Source of the DNA: Microvirga pakistanensis
Lineage (GTDB): Bacteria > Pseudomonadota > Alphaproteobacteria > Rhizobiales > Beijerinckiaceae
Reading direction: 5' to 3'
Assembly (NCBI RefSeq): GCF_004458765.1
Contig: NZ_SPJX01000710.1
Span: 186,001 to 250,000 of the forward strand
DNA: 64,000 bases
In this document: piece after piece, positions 47,785 through 57,572 of the stretch
How the letters are laid out: each line of letters opens with the position of its first letter
Numbering within the stretch: position 1 is the first letter of the stretch
Notes under the pieces: generated by a model
Databases searched by the model: none
Told to the model about the DNA's origin: nothing
Seen by the model: the letters and a program-made list of their open reading frames with translations, nothing else
Translations under genes and position numbers: made by a program

Positions 47785-50440
47785 TCACGATCCTTTGGGG
47801 GACGACGATGATCTTGCGGGCAGGCTTTCCTTCCATAGCCTTTTGCACGGCCTCTAGCGAGAGCACGGCCGCCTCGACCGCAGCCTGATCCGCATCGCGC
47901 GCCACGGTCACGTCGGCGCGCTTCTTGCCGTTGACCTGGACGGGCAGGGTGATCGTGTCCTCGACCAGCAGCGAGCGGTCGAGGACGGGCCAGGCCGTGT
48001 CGGTTACGAGGCCTTGCTGGCCAAGGGCTTCCCAGCATTCCTCCGCCAGATGGGGCATCATCGGAGCGAGCAGCTGCACGAAGATGCGGCCGGCCTCCGC
48101 GAAGGCAGTGGACAGGCCAGGCTCGTCCGCGGTCCTGGCCTGGTTCACCAGGTCCTGGAGACTGTTGGCAAGCTCGTAGAGATGGGCCACGCAGCGGTTG
48201 AAGCGCAGGCGCTCCACGTCCTCCTCCACGGCCGCGAGAGCCTTGTGCGCGGCCTTGCGAAGGCTGAGCCCGATCGGCCCCTCGGCCGCTGGCCCATCAC
48301 CGCCGGCCATGCGGTCGGCGATCTCGCCCACGAGGCGCCAGACGCGCTGCACGAAGCGGCCGGCGCCCTGCACGCCCTCCTCGGTCCAGATCACGTCGCG
48401 CTCGGGTGGGGAGTCGGAGAGCATGAACCAGCGTGCGGTGTCGGCGCCGTAGGACGCGATGATCTCGTCCGGATCGACCGTGTTCTTCTTCGACTTCGAC
48501 ATCTTCTCGATGGAGCCGATCTCGATCGGTGCGCCAGTCTCCACATGGAAGGCCCTGCGCAGATTGCCCTGGGTTTCGAACCGCACGTCGCTGGGGAGAA
48601 CCCAGGCGCCGCTCGAATCCTTGTAGGTCTCGTGCACCACCATGCCTTGCGTGAAGAGGCCCGCGAAAGGCTCGTCCAGACCGGCATGGCCGGTCTTCCT
48701 CATCGCGCGGGTGAAGAAGCGCGAATAGAGCAGGTGCAGGATCGCGTGCTCGATGCCGCCGATATACTGGTCGACCGGCAGCCAGGAATCGACCGTGGCG
48801 CGGTTCGTGGGCTCGTTGTCAAGGGTCGGGTCCGTGAAGCGGGCGAAGTACCACGACGAATCCACGAAGGTGTCCATGGTGTCCGTCTCGCGGCGGGCGG
48901 CCTTGCCGCAATTCGGGCAGTCCACGTGCGTCCAGGTCGGGTGACGGTCGAGCGGGTTTCCGGGCACGTCGAAGGACACGTCCTCCGGCAGCACGACAGG
49001 CAGCTGGTCCTTCGGCACGGGGACCACGCCGCAATCGTCGCAATGGATGATCGGGATCGGGCAGCCCCAGTAGCGCTGGCGCGAGATACCCCAGTCGCGC
49101 AGGCGGAAATTCACCTTGCGCTCGGCCACCGGACGGTTGTCGCGGGTTTCCGTCTCGAGACGCCGGGCGACCTCTTCCTTGGCCTGCGCGATGGACAGGC
49201 CGTCGAGGAAGCGCGAATTGATCAGCCGGCCCTCGCCGTCGTAGGCGGTGTCCGTGATGACGAAGCTGTCCGGGTCCTGGTCCGGCGGGCACACGACCGG
49301 CGTGTTGCCCAGGCCGTATTTGTTAACGAAATCCAGGTCGCGCTGGTCGTGCGCCGGACAGCCGAAGATCGCGCCGGTGCCGTATTCCATCAGGATGAAA
49401 TTCGCCACATAGACCGGCAGCGTCCAGGTCGGGTCGAAGGGATGCACAGCGCGGATCCCGGTGTCGAATCCGAGCTTCTCGGCCTTCTCGATCGCCTCCT
49501 GCGCGGTGCCGACGCGCTTGCATTCCTCGATGAAGGCGGCCAGCTCCGGGTTCGTCGCGGCAGCGGCCCTGGCCAGCGGGTGATCGGGGGCGACCGCCAT
49601 GAACCTGGCGCCGAAGAGCGTGTCGGGACGCGTGGTGTAGATCTCGAGCTCGGTCTCGCCGTTCGGCGTGGTGCCGGGCTGTAGGGCGAAGCGCACCAGC
49701 AGGCCCTCCGAGCGGCCGATCCAGTTGCGCTGCATCAGGCGCACCTTCTCGGGCCAGCGGTCGAGGGTGTCGAGCCTGTCGTCGAGGTCCTGAGCGTAGT
49801 CGGTGATCTTGAGGAACCACTGGGTCAGCTCGCGCTGCTCCACGAGCGCGCCGGAGCGCCAGCCGCGCCCGTCGATCACCTGCTCGTTGGCAAGAACGGT
49901 GTGGTCCACCGGATCCCAGTTCACCTTCGCGGTCTTGCGGTCGACGAGGCCCGCCTCGAGGAAATCGAGGAACATGCGCTGCTGGTGCTTGTAGTAGCTC
50001 GGATCGCAGGTGGCGACCTCGCGGCTCCAGTCGAGCGACAGGCCCATGGATTGCAGCTGGGCGCGCATGGTGGCGATGTTGGCGTAGGTCCATTCCTTGG
50101 GGTGGACCTTGTTCTGCATGGCGGCGTTCTCCGCCGGCATGCCGAAGGCGTCCCAGCCCATCGGATGAAGCACGTTGAAGCCCTTGGCCCGCTTGTAGCG
50201 CGCCACCACGTCGCCCATGGTGTAGTTGCGCACGTGGCCCATGTGGATGCGCCCTGACGGATAGGGGAACATCTCGAGCACGTAATATTTCGGACGCGGG
50301 TCGTCGTTGTCGGTCTTGAACAGGTTGCGGTCGTTCCAGACCGTCCGCCATTTCAGCTCGGCTTCCTTGGCGTTGTAGCGCTCGGGCCTCATCTTCGTCA
50401 GCACATCCGTCGTTTCGAGCAGGAACGGTGTCCTGCTCAC
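47771..50440 (-). CDS. leuS: leucyl-tRNA synthetase
   Basis: Charges tRNA-Leu. The class I motifs are FPYPSGRIHMGHVRNY near residue 60 (HMGH) and EKMSKSKKNTVDP near residue 645. The editing domain (CP1) and anticodon-binding domain are in place. The GTG at 50440 gives 889 residues with AGGAAC just upstream. ATG 50392 (MRPERYNAKEAE) is close to where homologues begin and is an equally serious candidate. Confidence 0.97.
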   Translation of the reverse strand: MSRTPFLLETTDVLTKMRPERYNAKEAELKWRTVWNDRNLFKTDNDDPRPKYYVLEMFPYPSGRIHMGHVRNYTMGDVVARYKRAKGFNVLHPMGWDAFGMPAENAAMQNKVHPKEWTYANIATMRAQLQSMGLSLDWSREVATCDPSYYKHQQRMFLDFLEAGLVDRKTAKVNWDPVDHTVLANEQVIDGRGWRSGALVEQRELTQWFLKITDYAQDLDDRLDTLDRWPEKVRLMQRNWIGRSEGLLVRFALQPGTTPNGETELEIYTTRPDTLFGARFMAVAPDHPLARAAAATNPELAAFIEECKRVGTAQEAIEKAEKLGFDTGIRAVHPFDPTWTLPVYVANFILMEYGTGAIFGCPAHDQRDLDFVNKYGLGNTPVVCPPDQDPDSFVITDTAYDGEGRLINSRFLDGLSIAQAKEEVARRLETETRDNRPVAERKVNFRLRDWGISRQRYWGCPIPIIHCDDCGVVPVPKDQLPVVLPEDVSFDVPGNPLDRHPTWTHVDCPNCGKAARRETDTMDTFVDSSWYFARFTDPTLDNEPTNRATVDSWLPVDQYIGGIEHAILHLLYSRFFTRAMRKTGHAGLDEPFAGLFTQGMVVHETYKDSSGAWVLPSDVRFETQGNLRRAFHVETGAPIEIGSIEKMSKSKKNTVDPDEIIASYGADTARWFMLSDSPPERDVIWTEEGVQGAGRFVQRVWRLVGEIADRMAGGDGPAAEGPIGLSLRKAAHKALAAVEEDVERLRFNRCVAHLYELANSLQDLVNQARTADEPGLSTAFAEAGRIFVQLLAPMMPHLAEECWEALGQQGLVTDTAWPVLDRSLLVEDTITLPVQVNGKKRADVTVARDADQAAVEAAVLSLEAVQKAMEGKPARKIIVVPQRIVNVVV

Positions 50441-50608
50441 TTGTTCCTGTCACCGCATGATCTTATCGGTGGAGCGGCGTCCGCTTCACCGGATCAGGCT
50501 TTAAGACGATTCAAGCGGCTTGCGCCGCCACGCTGCGGCGGACTAGGACACAGCTCTCCCGCGCGGTCAACGGTTTCGCGCGGAGTGCGGCGGCTTTGAG
50601 AGGGTCCC

Positions 50609-51289
50609 ATGAGCAAGAACGACGCGGTCGAAGGCCTGAGAGACGTGCAGGAGGCGATCCGCCGCGCGGCGTCGGACTACGATCGCGATCCCTCGGGGAT
50701 CACCCTCGTGGCCGTCTCGAAAACCTTTCCGGCGGAGGCCGTCGAGCCGGTTCTGGCTGCGGGCCAGCGGGTTTTCGGGGAAAACTACGTTCAGGAAGCC
50801 AAGGCCAAGTGGCCCACGCTGCGCGAGCGCTACCCGGACGTGGAGCTTCACATGATCGGCCCGCTCCAGTCCAACAAGGCCCGGGAGGCGGTGGAACTCT
50901 TCGACGTGATCCACACCCTCGACCGGCCCTCCCTCGCGGAGGCGCTCGCCAAGGAGATCGCCCAGCAGGGCAGGACGCCCCGCCTGCTCGTTCAGGTGAA
51001 CACGGGCGAGGAGCCGCAGAAGGGCGGGGTGATTCCCGCCGAGGTGGATGCCTTTCTGGAGGCCTGCCGCGCCCGATACGGGCTCGCGATCGAGGGCCTC
51101 ATGTGCATCCCCCCGGCGGAGGATCCGCCCTCGCCGCATTTCGCGCTCCTCAACACCATTGCCAAGCGGCACGGACTGACAACGCTCTCCATGGGCATGA
51201 GCGCCGATTTCGACGCGGCGATCCAGCTCGGCGCGACCCATGTGCGCGTGGGCAGCGCGATTTTCGGGGCGCGGCCGGCGAAAGGTTAG
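50609..51289 (+). CDS. YggS/PLPBP-family pyridoxal phosphate homeostasis protein
   Basis: A 226-residue alanine racemase-fold protein that binds PLP without a known catalytic activity and helps keep vitamin B6 and amino acids in balance. The PLP lysine is in LVAVSKTFP, followed by FGENYVQEAKAKW, HMIGPLQSNKAR and LSMGMSADFDAAIQLGATHVRVGSAIFG. The length is normal. It is divergent from leuS across a 168-base gap. Confidence 0.95.
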   Translation: MSKNDAVEGLRDVQEAIRRAASDYDRDPSGITLVAVSKTFPAEAVEPVLAAGQRVFGENYVQEAKAKWPTLRERYPDVELHMIGPLQSNKAREAVELFDVIHTLDRPSLAEALAKEIAQQGRTPRLLVQVNTGEEPQKGGVIPAEVDAFLEACRARYGLAIEGLMCIPPAEDPPSPHFALLNTIAKRHGLTTLSMGMSADFDAAIQLGATHVRVGSAIFGARPAKG

Positions 51290-51390
51290 CCCAGCCGCCC
51301 GAGAATAGGCCTGAACCATCCCGTCCGCGCTTTCAGGAGCGAATGCGAGGCAGCGGAGAGGCAGGGCGGCGGCCGCGCCAGGATCATGGG

Positions 51391-51924
51391 TCAGCCGACG
51401 ATCTCGATGCGTGTCTTCGGCCCGATCCGCCCCAGGAGGCGCCGGATCTTGCGCGGATCCACGGCCACGCAGCCTTCGGTCGGCAGGAAGCCCGGACGGG
51501 CGAGATGGAGGAAGATGGCGCTGCCGCGGCCGCGTCTGATGGGACCCCGGTTCCAGGCGATATCGACCACCACGTCGTAGAGATGATCGTCGCGCCACAT
51601 CCTCTCGTGGCTCGTGGGGCAGGGGAGCGGGACGAGCGTGTTGTAGCGCCGGTCGCCCACGTCGTCCGACCAGCCGTCCGTCGGCCGGATGGGGCGCAGC
51701 CTCAGGCCCGTGCGGGGCCGGGGACCGTGATCGGCCCGGTAGAAGGCCTGCAGCAGGCCAAAGCGCCCGACCGGCGAGGCGCCGTCGCCTTCGCGCTTGG
51801 CGCGGCTCGTCCCTGAACGTCCGAGCGCGCAGGGGAGAGTGAGAGTGCCGGCCGTCAGCCGGCCCCGGCGGTGATCGAGGGGAGAACGGTGAACGCGGAT
51901 GATGTCGACGCTGGTTCGTTTCAT
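51391..51924 (-). CDS. L,D-transpeptidase (YkuD/ErfK family)
   Basis: A 177-residue protein ending in the YkuD catalytic motif (SAIFLHLARPGFLPTEGCVAVDP; His and Cys as nucleophile pair). Such enzymes form 3-3 peptidoglycan crosslinks or attach proteins to the wall. I see no signal peptide from the ATG at 51924 (MKRTSVDIIRVHRSP). A longer frame to 52125 exists, but it does not begin with an obvious signal either. The export route is therefore unclear. Confidence 0.85.
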   Translation of the reverse strand: MKRTSVDIIRVHRSPLDHRRGRLTAGTLTLPCALGRSGTSRAKREGDGASPVGRFGLLQAFYRADHGPRPRTGLRLRPIRPTDGWSDDVGDRRYNTLVPLPCPTSHERMWRDDHLYDVVVDIAWNRGPIRRGRGSAIFLHLARPGFLPTEGCVAVDPRKIRRLLGRIGPKTRIEIVG

Positions 51925-52142
51925 AGCCGTGGAAGGGCGGGCCCCGCCTCTTGTTGTCAAGCTGGGAATGACTACTCTAATGCAACGGGCGTGATCCGAA
52001 AGTGGGAAGCGTGACGCCGGCGGAGCCGCAAGGACCCGGCCGGCCGGCTTGGCGATCATGCGTGAGGGCGCAGGAGCGGAGTTCGCATCCGGTCCTGGGA
52101 CGCCGCCCGGTTTGTCTCTGTTCATCGTGTGAAGGGTTTGAA

Positions 52143-52829
52143 ATGTCGAATGCCAGCCGCCTCCTCGTCGTGGACGACGATCAGGACCTGCGCGACACCC
52201 TGGCCGAGCAGCTGGGACTTCACGAGGAGTTTCAGGTCACCACCGTGGAGAGTGCCGCGGCCGCCATCGAGGCGGTGAAGGGGGACCGGATCGACCTCGC
52301 CATCATGGATGTGGGCCTGCCCGACATGGATGGGCGAGAGGCCGTGAAGACCATGCGCCAGAACGGCTTCCGCAGCCCGATCATCATGCTCACCGGTCAG
52401 GGATCGGACAACGACACCGTGATGGGCCTGGAAGCCGGCGCCAACGATTACGTGGTGAAACCGTTCAAGTTCGCGGTCCTCCTCGCCCGCATCCGGGCGC
52501 AGCTGCGCCAATACGAGGCGAGTGAGGACGCGGTGTTCCAGATCGGCCCCTATACCTTCCGTCCGGGGTCGAAGCTGCTCACCAACGAGAAGGGTTCGAA
52601 GCTCAAGCTGACCGAGAAGGAAACCGCGATCCTGCGCTATCTCTACCGCGCCGGCCAGGCGGTTGTGGGGCGCGAGACGCTGCTCACGGAGGTCTGGGGC
52701 TACAATTCCAACGTGACCACCCATACGCTGGAAACGCATATCTACCGGCTGCGCCAGAAGATCGAGGCAGATCCCTCCAATGCCCGCATTCTCGTCACCG
52801 AGCCCGGTGGCTACAAGCTGATCCCTTGA
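52143..52829 (+). CDS. OmpR-family response regulator (CenR-like)
   Basis: A 228-residue regulator with a receiver domain (LLVVDDDQDLRDTL, phospho-acceptor in LAIMDVGLPDMDG, switch residues LTGQG and KPF) and an OmpR winged helix (KLTEKETAILRYLYRAGQAVVGRETLLTEVWGY). It resembles CenR, the essential envelope regulator of Caulobacter and Rhizobiales; naming is tentative. No sensor kinase is nearby. A cNMP-binding gene starts 7 bases after it. Confidence 0.9.
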   Translation: MSNASRLLVVDDDQDLRDTLAEQLGLHEEFQVTTVESAAAAIEAVKGDRIDLAIMDVGLPDMDGREAVKTMRQNGFRSPIIMLTGQGSDNDTVMGLEAGANDYVVKPFKFAVLLARIRAQLRQYEASEDAVFQIGPYTFRPGSKLLTNEKGSKLKLTEKETAILRYLYRAGQAVVGRETLLTEVWGYNSNVTTHTLETHIYRLRQKIEADPSNARILVTEPGGYKLIP

Positions 52830-52836
52830 GGCAGCC

Positions 52837-53331
52837 ATGGCGCTCGACGACGACATCGCGGTTCTCTCCCAGGCTCCCCTGTTCAATCTGCTGGAGCGGG
52901 ATGCCCTGCGCCTCGTCGCCTTCGCGTCGGAAAACAGGAGCCTCCGCGAGGGCGACGTGCTGTTCCGCAAGGGCGACCGCTCGGACGGGGGCTATGTGGT
53001 GAGCCAAGGCGCCATCGCGCTCGACGCCAGCGAGGACGGCTCGCCGGCGGCCTTCGTGGCAGGTCCGGGGGCCCTGATCGGCCAAGCCGCCCTGTTCACG
53101 CGCATCGCCCGGCCGGCCACGGCGACCGCCCAGGAACCATCCACCGTGATCCGGGTGACCCCGAGCCTCATGCGCCGCGTGCTGGAGGAGTTTCCCGCCG
53201 CCGCCGCCGCCATGCAGGACGCCATGGCGGAGGAACTGGCCCGTCTGACGCAGGGCCTCGAGCGGGTGCGCCAGCAGCTCATCGCCATCGACGGCGAGGA
53301 GAGACCCGCCCGGCGCTCCGAGGACGAGTGA
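52837..53331 (+). CDS. cyclic nucleotide-binding domain protein
   Basis: A 164-residue protein consisting of one Crp-like cNMP-binding barrel (LREGDVLFRKGDRSDGGYVVSQGAIAL, GPGALIGQAALF) and a C-terminal helix (AAAAMQDAMAEELARLTQGLERV). It lacks a DNA-binding HTH. The residues that grip cyclic nucleotide phosphate are only partly conserved, so its ligand is uncertain. It is likely co-transcribed with the response regulator and may modulate it. Confidence 0.87.
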   Translation: MALDDDIAVLSQAPLFNLLERDALRLVAFASENRSLREGDVLFRKGDRSDGGYVVSQGAIALDASEDGSPAAFVAGPGALIGQAALFTRIARPATATAQEPSTVIRVTPSLMRRVLEEFPAAAAAMQDAMAEELARLTQGLERVRQQLIAIDGEERPARRSEDE

Positions 53332-53398
53332 GGGTTGCGGGCGCATCGTGCGGAAGGATGCACCGGATCGATCCGGTACCCGAGATCTCGCGCCGCCC

Positions 53399-55480
53399 CT
53401 AAGCCGCCTTCACGCCGGACAGGAACGAGCCGACCTCGCGGCTGAGCGTCTCGGAGTGACGCGCCAGTTCCTGCGCCGAGCTCAGCACCTGCGAGGCCGC
53501 CAGGCCGGTTTCGCCCGCGCCCTGACGCACCTCGTCGATGTTGCCGGTCACGGCTTCCGTGCCGCGCGCGGCTTCCTGGACGTTGCGGGAGATTTCGGCC
53601 GTGGCCGCTCCCTGCTCTTCCATGGCGGCCGCGATCGAGACCGAGATCTGCGACATCTCGCCGATCGTGCGGGCGATGGCCTGGATGGCCTGCACGGCCT
53701 CGGCGGTGGCCTGCTGCACGGAGGCGATCTGAGCCGAGATCTCCTCGGTGGCTTTCGAGGTCTGGGTGGCAAGGTGCTTGACCTCGGACGCCACCACGGC
53801 GAAGCCCTTGCCGGCTTCGCCCGCGCGGGCCGCCTCGATGGTGGCGTTGAGCGCCAGGAGGTTGGTCTGCGAGGCGATATTGTTGATGAGCTGCACCACG
53901 TCTCCGATGCGTTCGGCGGAGGTGGCGAGTGCCTGCACCGTCTCGTTGGTGCGCTGCGCATCCGACACCGCCTGCTCGGCGATGCGCGAGGACTGGCCGA
54001 CCTGCTCGGCGATCTCGCGGATCGAGATCGACAGCTCCTCGGTGGCGGCGGCCACCGTCTGCACATTGGCGGAGGTCTGCCCGGCCGCCGAGGCGACGCT
54101 CGCCGACTGATGGGTGGTCTGGTCGGCCACCGACGTCATCGACCGGGCCGTCGCTTCCATCTCGGTGGCTGCGGCGGAGAGGCTGGCGGTGAGCACGGAC
54201 ACATTGGCCTCGAACTGCCGGGTGAGCTGGTCGAGCATCTGCGCACGGCGCATCTTGGCATCCGCCTCGGCGGCGGCGGCCTCGTCGGCTTGCCGCTTGG
54301 CGATCAGGGCGTCCTTGAAGACCTGCACCGCGCCGGCCATGGCGCCGATCTCGTCGACGCGGTCGGTGTCGGCCACCTCGATGTTCGTCTCGCCCTGCGC
54401 GAGGGTTTTCATGGTGGCCGTCATGCGCACGATGGGCGCGGCGAGCGAGCGGGCCGCCCACCAGGCGCCCAGCAGCGCCAGGGCGAGAAGGCCGGCCGCG
54501 GTCAGCAGCATCAGGTTGCGCGCTTCGATGACCCCCGCGACCATGGCATCGGCCGGAACCGAGATGGCCAGGAGCCACGGCTCTTCGATGCCCGGGAAGG
54601 TGACGGAGACGACGGCGCGATAGATTTCAGTGCCGGATTCATCCGTGACCATCGCATCCGCGAAGCCAACCTCTGAGGTTTTGGCCTTGGTGGTGAGTTC
54701 TGCCAGAATCGTATCATTGGCGGGCTTTCCGAGGAGCTGCGCATCCTTGTTGGCAACCCACAGGCCTCCCGCGCCGATCAGGCTCACGGTGCCTTCCTCG
54801 AAAGGCTTGAGGGCGGCAATCGTATCCGAGATCGTGTCGAGGTCCATGTCGGCGGAGACAATGCCGATGGGCGTGCCGTCGCGGCGAACGACGACGCTCA
54901 CGGTGGACATGAGGACGCTCTCGCCGTCCACCTGATAGGGATAGGCCGGAACGATCTGGTCGCGATTGTCGCGAAGGGGCTTCGTGTACCAGTTCGCGAT
55001 CGTCTCAGGCTTGCTGGTCAGGTTGATCGGGTCGACCGTGACCTTCCTGTCCTTGGTCCAGTAGAAATTGGGGCTGAACCGGCCGCTCGGGTCCGAATAG
55101 GGATCCGCCAGGAACGTCTTGTCCTGCCGGTCCATGGCGTCGGGCTCGAAGGCGAGCGTCATGCCGATGAGATTGGGCTGGACCTCCACGGCCCGCGCCA
55201 GAATCTCCGCAAGCTCGCCGCGCTCCACTTTGTAATCGTACACGATGGCTTCCGCCGTGGATCGCATGAGCGTTGCAGCTGAAATGGCCTGACCGATTCT
55301 GGCTTGCACGAGTCCCTTGTACTGGTTGAGCAGCGCCTTCGCCGTGACGACGGCCTCGTCGCGCCCCGAGTTCATCATGATCTGGGTGCCTGCAAAGGTC
55401 AGGATCGTGCAGGCCCCTATGAAACCTGCTCCCGCAAGCAGCAGGACGCGGCTCTTGATCGAACGCAGTTTGAAGACCAT
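53399..55480 (-). CDS. methyl-accepting chemotaxis protein with dCache sensor
   Basis: A 693-residue transducer. TM1 lies near residues 12-32, and the periplasmic region to about 320 looks like a dCache domain (FLADPYSDPSGRFSPNFYWTK, NWYTKPLRDNRDQIVPAYPYQ). TM2 (LMLLTAAGLLALALLGAWWAA) is followed by HAMP and the signalling hairpin, with its tip around NNIASQTNLLALNATIEAAR near residue 530. The ligand is unknown; the dCache type suggests amino or organic acids. It lies between genes usually adjacent (cNMP protein and xth). Confidence 0.94.
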   Translation of the reverse strand: MVFKLRSIKSRVLLLAGAGFIGACTILTFAGTQIMMNSGRDEAVVTAKALLNQYKGLVQARIGQAISAATLMRSTAEAIVYDYKVERGELAEILARAVEVQPNLIGMTLAFEPDAMDRQDKTFLADPYSDPSGRFSPNFYWTKDRKVTVDPINLTSKPETIANWYTKPLRDNRDQIVPAYPYQVDGESVLMSTVSVVVRRDGTPIGIVSADMDLDTISDTIAALKPFEEGTVSLIGAGGLWVANKDAQLLGKPANDTILAELTTKAKTSEVGFADAMVTDESGTEIYRAVVSVTFPGIEEPWLLAISVPADAMVAGVIEARNLMLLTAAGLLALALLGAWWAARSLAAPIVRMTATMKTLAQGETNIEVADTDRVDEIGAMAGAVQVFKDALIAKRQADEAAAAEADAKMRRAQMLDQLTRQFEANVSVLTASLSAAATEMEATARSMTSVADQTTHQSASVASAAGQTSANVQTVAAATEELSISIREIAEQVGQSSRIAEQAVSDAQRTNETVQALATSAERIGDVVQLINNIASQTNLLALNATIEAARAGEAGKGFAVVASEVKHLATQTSKATEEISAQIASVQQATAEAVQAIQAIARTIGEMSQISVSIAAAMEEQGAATAEISRNVQEAARGTEAVTGNIDEVRQGAGETGLAASQVLSSAQELARHSETLSREVGSFLSGVKAA

Positions 55481-55623
55481 TCGGTGCCCCCCAAGGCATG
55501 GCTGTTTCGAATCTAGTCGCCACTACGACGCCGGGCTTGCGTCTGGCTTGCGGGGGTGCTCCTGTCTCCTGTCTCATGACGTCGCATCCCGAACGTGAGA
55601 TCGGCTCGGGATGCCCGGCAATC

Positions 55624-56439
55624 TCAGAGTTCCAGCTCCATCGTGACGGGCGCGTGATCGGAGGGGCGCTCCCAGCCGCGGGTGTCGCGGGTCACGTCCA
55701 CGGCGCGAAGCGAGCCTTTCAGCGCGTCCGAGATCCAGATGTGGTCAAGCCTGCGGCCCTTGTCGGCGGCGGCCCAATCGGGAGAGCGGTAGCTCCACCA
55801 GGAATAGATCTTCTCCGGTTCCGGCCGCAGGTGGCGCATGGCGTCGGTCCAGCCCGCCTCCTGGCGCAGCTCCTCCAGGGCTTCCGTCTCCACCGGCGTG
55901 TGGCTCACCACGTCGAGGAGCTGCCTGTGGCTCCACACATCGTGCTCGAGCGGCGCCACGTTCAGGTCGCCTACGAGGATCGCCGGGCCGGAGGTGGGCT
56001 TCGCCTTCGCGCCCCAGGCCCGCATCTCGGCCAGAAAATCCAGCTTGTGGCGGAATTTCTCGTTGATCTCCGGGTCGGGAATGTCGCCGCCCGCGGGCAC
56101 GTAGAAATTATGGATCGTGATGCCCGCGGCGGCCTTGGCCTGAGGGCTCAGGGTGACGGTGATGTGGCGGGCGTCATGGCGGCCGCACATCTCCATCACG
56201 CTCGTTTCCGAGAAGGGATAGCGCGACAGGATCGCCACGCCGTTGTAGCCCTTCTGGCCCATATGGACCACGAAGGGATAGCCGAAGGATTGCAGGTCCT
56301 TCAGGGGCAGCTTGTCGTTCGGGCACTTGGTTTCCTGCAGGCACAGGATATCGGGGCGCCGCTCCTTCAGGAAGCGGGCGACCTGGTCGATGCGCAGGCG
56401 GACGGAATTGATGTTCCAGGTGGAGACGGTGAGTTTCAC
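55624..56439 (-). CDS. xth: exodeoxyribonuclease III (AP endonuclease)
   Basis: An AP endonuclease/3' phosphodiesterase of the EEP fold used in base-excision repair. The motifs are STWNINSVRLR (Asn), LCLQETKCPNDKLP (Glu, metal), NFYVPAGGD, LVGDLNVAPLEHDVW (Asp/Asn) and RLDHIWIS, SDHAPV (Asp-His). The GTG start at 56439 gives 271 residues, the family length; the upstream frame is not conserved. It follows lolA and ftsK on the same strand. Confidence 0.95.
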   Translation of the reverse strand: MKLTVSTWNINSVRLRIDQVARFLKERRPDILCLQETKCPNDKLPLKDLQSFGYPFVVHMGQKGYNGVAILSRYPFSETSVMEMCGRHDARHITVTLSPQAKAAAGITIHNFYVPAGGDIPDPEINEKFRHKLDFLAEMRAWGAKAKPTSGPAILVGDLNVAPLEHDVWSHRQLLDVVSHTPVETEALEELRQEAGWTDAMRHLRPEPEKIYSWWSYRSPDWAAADKGRRLDHIWISDALKGSLRAVDVTRDTRGWERPSDHAPVTMELEL

Positions 56440-56531
56440 GGAAAGCGGCCCCTCGATCAGTCGTCCCGGGCTACGACAGATTTTTCCCAGAGGGAAGGGC
56501 TGCGGGCCCGCTGATGCGGGGCCGGTAAGGC

Positions 56532-57473
56532 TTACCTGTGGTCGCCCCGGATCTCCTCGTACTGGATCCGGAACAGATCCTGGTCGATCCGGCGGCCCTT
56601 CTGGACCTGGTTCAGCACCACGACCGTCTGGAAGCCCTGGGCATCCACGATTCGCCACTGGCTGAGATCCCGCACCTCGGGATCGAAGAACAGGGTGATC
56701 CGGGAGGTGCCGCCCAGGGTGCTCGAGTCCTCCAGGTTGATGCGCACCGCGTCGGGCTCGCTGCTGATGCCGGTGATCTTGATGTCCTGGCCGAGACTGA
56801 CCCGCTCGCGCAGCAGGAATTTCAGAGGCGTCTGCGAGATCGAATAGAGGTCCTGCGTGGCGAGCTTGCGGTCGCGCACCGCGACGGAGCGCCCGTCGGC
56901 GATCACCTCGAGGGTCGCCGGAGGATCGTATTCGAAGCGCACCTTGCCCGGACGCTGGAGATAGAGGGTGCCGCCCATCCGCCGCCCGTCGCCGCCCACC
57001 TGGGTGAAGTCGGCCACCAGCGTGTTGAGATTCGTGAAATAGGCGTTCGCCCGCTCCACGACGGCGCTGTTCGGCAGTGGCTGGCCCTGGCCGACCGGGC
57101 CCATGGAGGCGGTCACGATGGGTTTGGCCGCGATGGTGATCGGTTCGGCTTCCGGCGGCGCCTGTGATGCGGCCTCGGCGACGACTGGACGGGCCGGGGG
57201 CAGGGGCGCCGTGGCTGCCAGGACCTGCTCGGCGTTCGCCGGCCGCGTGACGACGGGTCTTGCCGGCGGCGCGGCCGTGCCGCCGGAAGCGGTGGCGGAT
57301 ACCCGGTGGAAGGACGAGGTCGGGAGCGCGGAGGCCGCCGGCGCGAAGCCCTGGGTGATCGGGCGCTTGGGCGGCAGGATCATCTCCAGGGGCAGCACCT
57401 GCGCGGCAGCCGGCGGCGCGCCCGCGAAAGCGGACGCCAGGGCGACCAGACCGGCGAAGCTGACAGGGCGCAT
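56532..57473 (-). CDS. lolA: LolA-like outer-membrane lipoprotein carrier
   Basis: A periplasmic chaperone that ferries lipoproteins to the outer membrane. The 313-residue form has a signal peptide (MRPVSFAGLVALASAFAGAP), a long Pro/Ala-rich segment to about residue 125, and then the LolA fold (ANAYFTNLNTLVADFTQVGGDGRRMGGTLYLQRPGKVRFEYDPP). ATG 57473 was chosen for AAGGA upstream and a proper signal start; ATGs at 57482 and 57497 also exist. The long linker is longer than in E. coli LolA. Confidence 0.9.
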   Translation of the reverse strand: MRPVSFAGLVALASAFAGAPPAAAQVLPLEMILPPKRPITQGFAPAASALPTSSFHRVSATASGGTAAPPARPVVTRPANAEQVLAATAPLPPARPVVAEAASQAPPEAEPITIAAKPIVTASMGPVGQGQPLPNSAVVERANAYFTNLNTLVADFTQVGGDGRRMGGTLYLQRPGKVRFEYDPPATLEVIADGRSVAVRDRKLATQDLYSISQTPLKFLLRERVSLGQDIKITGISSEPDAVRINLEDSSTLGGTSRITLFFDPEVRDLSQWRIVDAQGFQTVVVLNQVQKGRRIDQDLFRIQYEEIRGDHR

Positions 57474-57572
57474 CCGAACCATCCTTCGAGGAACCACTAT
57501 GACCGGAGCTGGGCTTTTTGCCCAGCGCTCAAGAATGACGCAGGGCCCCGGCCAAGGTTCCGCCCGAATAGG

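Noticed and set aside
53348..54676. A 442-residue Gly/His/Leu-rich plus-strand frame opposite the chemoreceptor
   Set aside because: Repetitive shadow of the coiled-coil signalling domain; no ribosome site.
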